Shown here: in pieces, positions 1-5,964 of the stretch | Numbering within the stretch: position 1 is the first letter of the stretch | How the letters are laid out: each line of letters begins with the position of its first letter | Assembly: GCA_023424865.1 (NCBI GenBank) | Contig: JAFADM010000004.1 | Span: 1-22,729 of the forward strand | Length of the DNA stretch: 22,729 nucleotides | Direction of reading: 5' to 3' | Source of the DNA: Bacillota bacterium | GTDB lineage: Bacteria; Bacillota_A; Clostridia; DSM-8532 | The notes under the pieces: generated by a model | What the model was told of the DNA's origin: nothing | The model's input: only the letters and a program-made list of their open reading frames with translations | Databases searched by the model: none | Translations under genes and position numbers: made by a program

Positions 1-655
1 GGTAACCACCCTCGCGATTGCCCTGATAGCCGCCCTCACGGTTGCCTTGGTAGCCGCCTTCACGGGGCTTCCATTCACCCTGGCGCTGACCCTGGTAACC
101 ACCCTCGCGATTGCCCTGATAGCCGCCTTCACGGTTGCCCTGGTAGCCGCCGCCTTCACGAGGCTTCCATTCACCTTGGCGCTGGCCGTCGCGATTACCC
201 TGATAGCCGCCCTCACGGTTGCCTTGGTAGCCGCCTTCACGGTTGCCCTGATAACCGCCCTGGCGATTGCCCTGGTAACCGCCTTCACGGTTCCCCTGGT
301 AGCCGCCCTCGCGGTTCCCTTGATAGCCGCCCTCGCGGTTCCCTTGATAGCCGCCGCCTTCACGAGGCTTCCATTCCCCCTGGCGTCCGCCTTGAGGTCC
401 GCCGGCTGGCCTGCCTGCCGCACCGCCGTCGCGATTGCCCTGATAACCGCCTTCACGATTACCCTGGTAGCCGCCTTCACGAGGTTTCCATTCACCCTGG
501 CGTTGACCGTCACGATTGCCCTGATAGCCACCCTCACGGTTGCCTTGGTAGCCGCCTTCACGAGGCTTCCATTCTCCCTGGCGTTGGCCGTCACGATTAC
601 CCTGGTAGCCACCCTCGCGGTTGCCCTGATAACCCTGTCCGTAACGCTGACCGTC
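1..655 (-). repeat. 24-bp tandem coding repeats in infB (GGYQGNR-E/D units)
   Basis: Nineteen GYQG cores can be counted on the minus strand. Tyr codons lie at 2, 26, 50, 95, 119, 143, 203, 227, 251, 275, 299, 323, 347, 443, 467, 524, 548, 605 and 629, mostly 24 bases apart. Five blocks reading GQRQGEWKPRE interrupt the array, near 63-86, 159-182, 363-386, 480-503 and 561-584. Units differ mostly at third codon positions (TAC/TAT, CAG/CAA, AAC/AAT, CGT/CGC, GAA/GAG). The peptide is therefore conserved more than the DNA. The array continues past base 1. Confidence 0.95.
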
Positions 656-1810
656 CGGCCTTCCGGCTTCACGTGCATGACCGCCGTCCTGCTGGCGTCC
701 CATGTCACTTCTGGGCTGGTCATTTCTAGGCCTTTCCTGTCTTTCGTCGGCCTGTCTTTCATCCCTGATGGGTCTGTCGTTTTTCTCCTGGAATTTGGGA
801 CCGTCTGTTTTACCTTTGCTCTCGTCCGGTCTGCTTTCTGCTTGCTGTCCCACTTTAAGGTCAGTTCTCTCTTTTGCTAAATCCGATGTTCTCTCCATAG
901 AATCCTCATCACTAATTTTGACCTCGGCCTGTTCTTTTCCGGCTGAAGCTTTCACTGGCGCTTCCTCATGCTGTGCCTTGTGTGAAGGCGCAGCATCGGG
1001 CTGTTTTATTTGAGCGGCAGCAAATTCCTGAACTTTTTCCTTTTCACGAACTGCAACCGGTTCCTGTTGTGGGGTACGTTCACTAAAACCGGGTTTTTCT
1101 CCGCCAGCTGCCGGTTTCTCTTCCGTCTGCGGCTTTTCCTGCACCCTGGGTGCTTCCTGGACAGGCGCGGGCCTTGAGAATTCCGGCTCATTTGCAGCTG
1201 CCGGTTCCTGGGCTGAGGAATCTGAAGGCTTATCCGTTACATGGGATACCTTCTTTATGCTTAATATATCATCCACCGGCTTTTTGGGCTTATCACCGGC
1301 CACAACCGGTTCTGCGGCTTCAACTTTAGGCGGCGGAGCAGATTCCTGCACACGCTTCTCCACCGTCTCCTCATCTTCAGGCCTGGGCCGTTTGCGAATA
1401 CCTGGCGAGCGTTGCTCCGCTCCGCGGGTATAACCGGCCATGAGTCCGTCATTAGAGTCGGAAGAACGAATGTAGTTTCTTCTTTCCGGCTTTTTGTCCC
1501 GGCTGGTATCATGGCTTTGCTCGTCGCGTATGATGACTTCCGTTTTTCTAATAATACGGGGGGCGTTCTTTCTTGCCGCGTTATCCGCATGATCAGATTT
1601 TGATTCGGAATCACTCTGAGAAGGTGCCGAGCTGCCCTTATTGATACGATTAACCATGCCAATATGCTTATACAATTTGGCCAGCTCATCATCCTCCAAA
1701 GTCGTCATATGACTCTTTGGGTGAATATTGATCTCCTCGAGTTTTTCCATGAGTCGCTTACTGGTAACATTAAGTTCCTTGGCAAGCTCATGAATTTTCA
1801 GTTTGTTCAA
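1..1810 (-). CDS. infB: Translation initiation factor IF-2, N-terminal 603 residues (runs off left edge)
   Basis: IF-2 is the GTPase that places fMet-tRNA on the 30S subunit and promotes subunit joining. The N-terminus (KLKIHELAKELNVTSKRLME, then a MTTLEDDE segment) is the small helical IF2_N domain. It is followed by a charged, Pro/Glu/Lys/Ala-rich linker (about residues 60-385) and then a Gly/Tyr/Gln/Asn/Arg repeat array to the window edge. No G-domain motif has appeared by residue 603, so the whole protein probably exceeds 1,100 residues; Bacillus IF-2 is about 716. I chose the TTG at 1808-1810 because GGGGGTGG lies just upstream and the product then begins like other IF-2 proteins. An in-frame ATG at 1838-1840 lacks an SD. 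The start overlaps the end of ylxQ by 23 bases, so translation is probably coupled. The frame is open throughout. Confidence 0.93.
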   Translation of the reverse strand, partial: MNKLKIHELAKELNVTSKRLMEKLEEINIHPKSHMTTLEDDELAKLYKHIGMVNRINKGSSAPSQSDSESKSDHADNAARKNAPRIIRKTEVIIRDEQSHDTSRDKKPERRNYIRSSDSNDGLMAGYTRGAEQRSPGIRKRPRPEDEETVEKRVQESAPPPKVEAAEPVVAGDKPKKPVDDILSIKKVSHVTDKPSDSSAQEPAAANEPEFSRPAPVQEAPRVQEKPQTEEKPAAGGEKPGFSERTPQQEPVAVREKEKVQEFAAAQIKQPDAAPSHKAQHEEAPVKASAGKEQAEVKISDEDSMERTSDLAKERTDLKVGQQAESRPDESKGKTDGPKFQEKNDRPIRDERQADERQERPRNDQPRSDMGRQQDGGHAREAGRPDGQRYGQGYQGNREGGYQGNRDGQRQGEWKPREGGYQGNREGGYQGNRDGQRQGEWKPREGGYQGNREGGYQGNRDGGAAGRPAGGPQGGRQGEWKPREGGGYQGNREGGYQGNREGGYQGNREGGYQGNRQGGYQGNREGGYQGNREGGYQGNRDGQRQGEWKPREGGGYQGNREGGYQGNREGGYQGQRQGEWKPREGGYQGNREGGYQGNREGGY

Positions 1811-2153
1811 AAAGGCCACCCCCGTGTGTCGAATTTGCATGTTCTAAACCATAGCCGATAAGTTCCCGGAGTCTTCCGGAAAAACCCTGATCGGTTATTG
1901 CGATGACCGAATACATGGCTTTACCCAGCATTCGACCAAGTCCTTCCCTGTCTCCGAAGTTCAGCAGCTGAACCTGTTTTAGGGCGCAAGCTCCGCTGAT
2001 CTTCTTTTTCGTGTTTTCCGAAGCATCATGGGCAACGATTACAAGCGATGCCCGACCATGCCTCACGGCATTCTCCGCAAGCGCTTCGCCTGCGGCTACC
2101 GCCCCAGCTTTACGCGCCAGTCCGATAAAACCATAAACCTTATTTTCCGACAT
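1788..2153 (-). CDS. ylxQ: L7Ae-family RNA-binding protein YlxQ
   Basis: This 121-residue protein of the ribosomal L7Ae/L30e family (YlxQ, RplGA) is expected to bind kink-turn RNA. The family core is clear: MSENKVYGFIGLARKAGAV, then the GEALAENAVRHGRASLVIVAHDAS region, then KKI..ACALKQVQLLNFGDREGLGRMLGK. The start at 2151-2153 has GGAGG only about 3 bases upstream. It overlaps the last 14 bases of ylxR (ATG inside GCATATGTC), so coupled translation is likely. A reading frame extends 17 codons further upstream, but those residues lie inside ylxR and do not match the family. It sits in its usual place between ylxR and infB. The exact cellular role of the family is not settled. Confidence 0.93.
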   Translation of the reverse strand: MSENKVYGFIGLARKAGAVAAGEALAENAVRHGRASLVIVAHDASENTKKKISGACALKQVQLLNFGDREGLGRMLGKAMYSVIAITDQGFSGRLRELIGYGLEHANSTHGGGLFEQTENS

Positions 2154-2415
2154 ATGCCTCCAATTGTTTTTGTATTTCATCGTAGACCGATTCGGGAATT
2201 TCACAGCTAAATTCGCGACTTATGCCCTTCACCTTTCGGGCCTGCTCAAAGCATTCCATGTTTTTGCAGATATAGGCGCCGCGACCGTTTTTCTTTCCGG
2301 TGGGGTCAACGAAAATCACATTTTCATTATTCTTAACTATCCTTAAAAGTTCCCTTTTATCCTTCATCTCCCTGCATCCCACACAGCGTCTCATGGGAAC
2401 CTTTTTTGCTTTCAT
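2140..2415 (-). CDS. ylxR: YlxR (DUF448) family protein
   Basis: This 91-residue basic protein carries the YlxR signature: MKAKKVPMRRCVGCREMKDK near the N-terminus, then the ELLRIVK strand and a DPTGKKNGRGAYICKN segment. The family is a small nucleic-acid-binding fold conserved in the nusA-infB operon. It has been linked to RNA binding and to regulation of gene expression or RNase P, but its role is not firmly established. I chose the ATG at 2413-2415, which has GGTGA five bases upstream. A GTG three codons earlier (2422-2424) is possible. The stop overlaps the start of ylxQ. Confidence 0.92.
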   Translation of the reverse strand: MKAKKVPMRRCVGCREMKDKRELLRIVKNNENVIFVDPTGKKNGRGAYICKNMECFEQARKVKGISREFSCEIPESVYDEIQKQLEAYVGK

Positions 2416-2561
2416 TCGTCTCACCGTCCCATTTATTATAAACCAAACGAGCCCATTCGGCTTAATTCTGCAAAACTTTTTCTTTAAGAAACAACTTCTT
2501 TTTTATAAGAAGCTCCCTTTATTACCAGCAAAGAACGATTTAATGGAATTCAGAAGTTATT
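2416..2561 (-). other. nusA-ylxR spacer with A/T-rich hairpin and possible internal promoter
   Basis: This 146-base gap is long for an operon whose other junctions overlap or are short. Read on the minus strand it holds a weak inverted repeat (CTTCTT...AAGAAG) soon after the nusA stop. Closer to ylxR it has a TATAAT box in the context GGTTTATAATAAATGGG. I found no convincing -35 box at 16-18 bases, so an internal promoter is only a possibility. Confidence 0.35.
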
Positions 2562-3833
2562 TTACAGAAGATCCTCTTCCTCATTTACTTCTACTTCAAC
2601 ATCAAAATCTCCTTCAACGTCGGGCACATTTTCCTCCACTGCCTCGTCCAGATCTTCAAAATCAGCGTTTTGTGCTTCCACCGGCTCATCCAGTTCATCA
2701 AAATCGTCGTTTTGCGCTGCAACAGGCTCATCCAGTTCATCAAAATCGTCGTTTTGTGCCGCAACAGGCTCGGGATGGAACAGTTGAAGCTCAATTTGGC
2801 TTCTAAGCTGGGATTCGCTCTTTATATCAATTTTCCAGCCGGTCAGTTTGGCTGCCAGTCTTGCATTCTGACCTTCCTTGCCAATGGCCAGGGACAATTG
2901 AAAATCAGGCACCACCACCCGGGCGATTTTAGCTTCCTCATCGAGGTCAACCTGAAGAACCTTTGCGGGGCTTAAGCTGCTTGCAATATACTCCTCAGGG
3001 TTGGCACTCCATTTAATGACATCAATCATCTCGCCTTTAAGCTCTTCAACAATGGCACGGATACGGCTTCCCTTCTGTCCGACACAGGCTCCCACAGGAT
3101 CCACGTCTTCATTGCGGGAGTAGATGGCAATCTTTGTTCTGCTTCCCGCTTCACGTGCGATGGTTTTAATTTCCACCGTACCATCGGCGATTTCAGGCAC
3201 CTCCAGCTCAAGAAGGCGCTTTACCAGTCCGGGATGGGTTCTTGAGACATAAATCTGAGGGCTCTTATTGGTCTTCTTTACATTAATAACATAAATTTTT
3301 ATACGATCATGAACATTATACTTTTCTCCGGGAGTCTGTTCGCCCGGGGGCAGAACAGCTTCCACCTTGCCCAAATCAACAATTATATTCTTCCTGTCAA
3401 AACGGCTCACAATTCCGTTTACAATATCTTCCTCGCGGCTTGAGAATTCATCGAAAATAATTCCTCTTTCAGCTTCCCGAATCCGCTGCATGACAACCTG
3501 TTTGGCGGTCTGTGCTGCAATACGTCCGAATTTGCGGGGAGTTACCTCTACCTCAACGATGTCACCTATTTCAAAATCAGCCCCAAAACGCTTTGCCTGT
3601 TCCAGGGACATTTCGCCTGCGGGATCCGTGACTTCCTCCACAATGGTCTTAAGAGCATAAACTCTGACTTCCCCTGAACTTTTTTCGATGGTTACCTCAA
3701 CATTCTGAGCAGAGCCAAAATTTCTTTTATAAGCTGAAATTAAGGCCTGTTCAATGGCCTCAACAAGGATATCCTTGTTAATTCCCCTTTCTTTTTCCAA
3801 CTGTTCAAGGGCGTGAAGCAACTCAGCGCTCAT
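2562..3833 (-). CDS. nusA: Transcription termination/antitermination factor NusA
   Basis: NusA binds RNA polymerase and nascent RNA to control pausing, termination and antitermination. The product (423 residues) has the NusA N-terminal domain (MSAELLHALEQLEKERGINK), an S1 domain (about 130-200, with GIVSRFDRKNIIVDLGKVEA) and two KH domains (GACVGQKGSRIRAI; LSLAIGKEGQNARLAAKLTG). A roughly 70-residue acidic tail from about residue 352 contains three 14-residue repeats. Bacillus NusA is about 371 residues and lacks such a tail. I chose the ATG at 3831-3833: AGGAGG lies about 10 bases upstream and the product begins like other NusA proteins. In-frame ATGs at 3842 and 3863 are less likely, since the first abuts the SD and the second lies in front of it. 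It follows rimP by 19 bases. Confidence 0.96.
   Translation of the reverse strand: MSAELLHALEQLEKERGINKDILVEAIEQALISAYKRNFGSAQNVEVTIEKSSGEVRVYALKTIVEEVTDPAGEMSLEQAKRFGADFEIGDIVEVEVTPRKFGRIAAQTAKQVVMQRIREAERGIIFDEFSSREEDIVNGIVSRFDRKNIIVDLGKVEAVLPPGEQTPGEKYNVHDRIKIYVINVKKTNKSPQIYVSRTHPGLVKRLLELEVPEIADGTVEIKTIAREAGSRTKIAIYSRNEDVDPVGACVGQKGSRIRAIVEELKGEMIDVIKWSANPEEYIASSLSPAKVLQVDLDEEAKIARVVVPDFQLSLAIGKEGQNARLAAKLTGWKIDIKSESQLRSQIELQLFHPEPVAAQNDDFDELDEPVAAQNDDFDELDEPVEAQNADFEDLDEAVEENVPDVEGDFDVEVEVNEEEDLL
2643..2768 (-). repeat. Three 42-bp tandem repeats in the nusA tail
   Basis: Units lie at 2643-2684, 2685-2726 and 2727-2768. Each encodes a 14-residue unit of the type EPVAAQNDDFDELD. The second and third units differ by a single base (C/T in GCGC versus GTGC), suggesting a recent duplication. 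The first is more diverged and reads EPVEAQNADFEDLD. Confidence 0.95.
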
Positions 3834-3852
3834 CTCATGCATTCCTCCTGTA

Positions 3853-4317
3853 TTAAAAATCAATCACTTTTTTCACTTTTGCTATTTGTTCTTTTGGGAA
3901 AACCTTTGCTGTCTCCGATCCGATGGTTAGAGTAACGCTGTTATCGTCAAAGCTTTTCAGAATGCCGTCAAATCGCTTGACGCCATCAATCGCCTTAAAC
4001 AGCCTGATTTCAACATGGCTGCCCAATGCCTTTTCAAAATCCCTCGGCGTTTTGAGAGGCCTTTCGAGACCCGGAGATGAAACTTCAAGATAATAGGCGT
4101 TGGGTATGGGATCCAGCTCATCAATCCTGTCATTCAGCGGTTTGCTTACCTTTTCACAGTCATCCAGGGTTACTCCCCCGGTTTTGTCAATATAAATTCT
4201 TAAGAACCAGCTTCCGCCTTCTTTAACAAACTCCACGTCCACCAGCTCGCAGCCCACTTCATCAGCGATAGGCTGTGCCAGTGTCCGCACAAGATCCGAT
4301 ATGCTTTGTTTCGCCAT
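3853..4317 (-). CDS. rimP: Ribosome maturation factor RimP
   Basis: RimP assists 30S subunit maturation. The 154-residue length is normal. Family features are MAKQSISDLVRTLAQPIADE at the start, ELVDVEFVKEGGSWFLRIYI, the highly conserved YYLEVSSPGLERPLKT segment, and a C-terminal SH3-like domain (FDGILKSFDDNSVTLTIG). The ATG at 4315-4317 is preceded by AAAGGTAAGGGTGC, a loose SD. It is the first gene of the operon, with a roughly 200-base structured leader and its own promoter upstream. It faces away from tmcAL. Confidence 0.95.
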   Translation of the reverse strand: MAKQSISDLVRTLAQPIADEVGCELVDVEFVKEGGSWFLRIYIDKTGGVTLDDCEKVSKPLNDRIDELDPIPNAYYLEVSSPGLERPLKTPRDFEKALGSHVEIRLFKAIDGVKRFDGILKSFDDNSVTLTIGSETAKVFPKEQIAKVKKVIDF

Positions 4318-4354
4318 GCACCCTTACCTTTCTTCTATTTGGTGAAGCCTGTGT

Positions 4355-4486
4355 TCTCCTTTATAGGTAAAGGAGACAATCGCAGAGGCAAGTACCCCGG
4401 ATAAAAGTATTCCGGAACCCCGCATGCACCGAACATGTAACCTCATTCGGTCCGTGAAAACATAAAGAGTGGGAATCCCCACTCTT
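4355..4486 (-). promoter_or_regulatory. Structured 5' leader of the rimP-nusA-infB operon
   Basis: Four hairpins line up in the transcribed leader. They are AAGAGTGGG/CCCACTCTT (9 bp, 4478-4486 with 4465-4473), ACCGAA/TTCGGT (4446-4451 with 4428-4433), CCGGA/TCCGG (4411-4415 with 4397-4401) and TCTCCTTTA/TAAAGGAGA (9 bp, 4368-4376 with 4355-4363). A GAGTGGG...CCCACTC hairpin upstream of rimP is, to my recollection, common in Firmicutes. The last hairpin buries an AAAGGAGA sequence. A role in attenuation or autoregulation is inference. Confidence 0.6.
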
Positions 4487-4512
4487 AACACTACAAACAA
4501 TCAAACAAACTA

Positions 4513-4541
4513 ATAATACCATAGTAATAAGGTTATGTAAA
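4513..4541 (-). promoter_or_regulatory. Sigma-A-type promoter of the rimP operon
   Basis: On the minus strand, TTTACA (4536-4541) and TATTAT (4513-4518) are separated by exactly 17 bases. The predicted start lies near 4506, about 190 bases before the rimP ATG. Confidence 0.8.
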
Positions 4542-4607
4542 TAACTATTTTTCAAACGCTCATTAAGCTATCGGGCACCGCAAGATACTTTCGGTCGCTG
4601 AAAGGCG

Positions 4608-4636
4608 TTGCCTTTTAGGCGTTCATGCTATATGAT
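4608..4636 (+). promoter_or_regulatory. Probable promoter of tmcAL
   Basis: TTGCCT (4608-4613) and TATGAT (4631-4636) are spaced 17 bases. The remainder of the 384-base rimP-tmcAL gap holds this promoter, the opposing rimP promoter and leader, and a small AAAGGC/GCCTTT inverted repeat at about 4601-4615. No gene is seen in it. Confidence 0.55.
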
Positions 4637-4701
4637 CTTCTCTATCATTCTACTCGTCCTTCAGGTTTAATATTCCCCATTTTGGGCATGAGGAGGCAGA
4701 A

Positions 4702-5964
4702 ATGCGCATCGTTGGGATAATTGCCGAATACAACCCCCTTCATTCAGGGCACCAATACCATATTCGCGAGGCCAAAAAAGCGGCCGACGCAGAGGGCGTG
4801 GTCTGTGTTCTAAGCAGCAGCTTCGTCCAGCGGGGGGAGCCCGCATTTTTGCGAAAGCATGCCCGGGCTCTTATGGCTTTAAACTCAGGTGCGGATTTGG
4901 TGCTTGAGCTTCCGGCAGCCTTTTCAAGCGCCTCAGCCGAATACTTTTCAGGGGCGGCGGTGGGGCTTTTAAATGCTCTGGGATGTGTGGATGTGTTGTC
5001 TTTCGGCAGCGAAGAAGGCTCGCTTCCCCCTCTTTTGGAGGCTGCCTCCCTCTTGGCGTCGGAACCGCCTGATTTTAAGCTAAAACTGAAGGATGCCCTT
5101 TCTTCGGGACTTTCCTTCCCCGCAGCCAGACAAAAAGCGCTGTCCGGCTGTCTTTCCGAGGCCGCCTCAAGGGTGGTGGAATCACCCAACAACATTCTTG
5201 CCGTAGAATATTTAAAGGCTCTTAAGCGCCTGGGAAGCGGCATAACCCCTTCGACGCTCCGGCGCGAAGGCCAGGGCTATAACGATACCCGCCTGGGGCC
5301 CTCCTTTTCCAGTGCCACGGCCATACGCAGCGCACTGATGCAAACCCCTTCCAGCCTTGAAGCTGTAAAAGCAAATATGCCGGAAGAAAGCTTTTCCATT
5401 TTAGCCCGGGAGCAGGCTGCCGGTTTCGGCCCTGTCACCTGGGACCACTTTGAGACTATCGTACTGCATCGGCTGAGGACGGGAACTCTCAGTTATCTGG
5501 CAGAGCTTCCCTATATGGGAGAGGGACTTCACTACCGTCTTAAGGAGGCCTCCTTTAAGGCTGTTTCCATAGAGGAGCTCATAAGCCTTTCCGCTTCTTC
5601 CCGCTATCCCAGCGCCCGTATCCGCCGTATTTTATGCGCCTTAATTACCGGCATGACACAGGAATTTTTAAACGAGCTTAAGGAAAATGGCTATGTACGT
5701 TATCTGAGAGTACTTGGTTTCAATGCCAAAGGACGGGAAATATTGGCCGGAACGAAAAAAAGAGCCGGCTTGCCCTTTCTTATCCGTCCGGCCGATTATA
5801 AACGGCTGGGTGACAGTCTGGCAATCCGGCTCTTTGAACACGAAATACATTCCACGGACACCTATGCTCTTGGTTTTCCCAAAAAGCAGCTCCGAAAAGG
5901 GGGCCTGGAGCTTACAACGCCCCTTATCTCAGCTTTGCATCAAAGCTCTTTTCCAGAGCCTTGA
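4702..5964 (+). CDS. tmcAL: tRNA(Met) cytidine acetate ligase TmcAL
   Basis: TmcAL (formerly YlbM) makes N4-acetylcytidine at the wobble base of elongator tRNA-Met from acetate and ATP in Firmicutes. The 420-residue product opens with MRIVGIIAEYNPLHSGHQYH, including the nucleotidyltransferase HxGH motif (H14-S-G-H17). It also has the family segments VESPNNILAVEYLKAL, GQGYND and SFSSATAIRSAL. GAGGAGG six bases before the ATG at 4702 supports the start. It is divergent from rimP. Its last 41 bases overlap the end of pheT on the other strand, and no terminator is visible between them. Confidence 0.93.
   Translation: MRIVGIIAEYNPLHSGHQYHIREAKKAADAEGVVCVLSSSFVQRGEPAFLRKHARALMALNSGADLVLELPAAFSSASAEYFSGAAVGLLNALGCVDVLSFGSEEGSLPPLLEAASLLASEPPDFKLKLKDALSSGLSFPAARQKALSGCLSEAASRVVESPNNILAVEYLKALKRLGSGITPSTLRREGQGYNDTRLGPSFSSATAIRSALMQTPSSLEAVKANMPEESFSILAREQAAGFGPVTWDHFETIVLHRLRTGTLSYLAELPYMGEGLHYRLKEASFKAVSIEELISLSASSRYPSARIRRILCALITGMTQEFLNELKENGYVRYLRVLGFNAKGREILAGTKKRAGLPFLIRPADYKRLGDSLAIRLFEHEIHSTDTYALGFPKKQLRKGGLELTTPLISALHQSSFPEP

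Noticed and set aside
1..655. Short regular repeats resembling a CRISPR or minisatellite array
   Set aside because: Units are contiguous, in frame and 24 bases long, with no spacers. They are coding repeats.
47..880. A 277-codon plus-strand frame through the left edge
   Set aside because: It is the antisense of the infB repeat array. Its Ala/Leu/Thr/Val repeats simply mirror the GGYQGNR codons, while the minus strand reads as IF-2.
1838..1840. ATG as the infB start
   Set aside because: No SD precedes it and it adds ten non-family residues. The TTG at 1808-1810 has a good SD and the right N-terminus.
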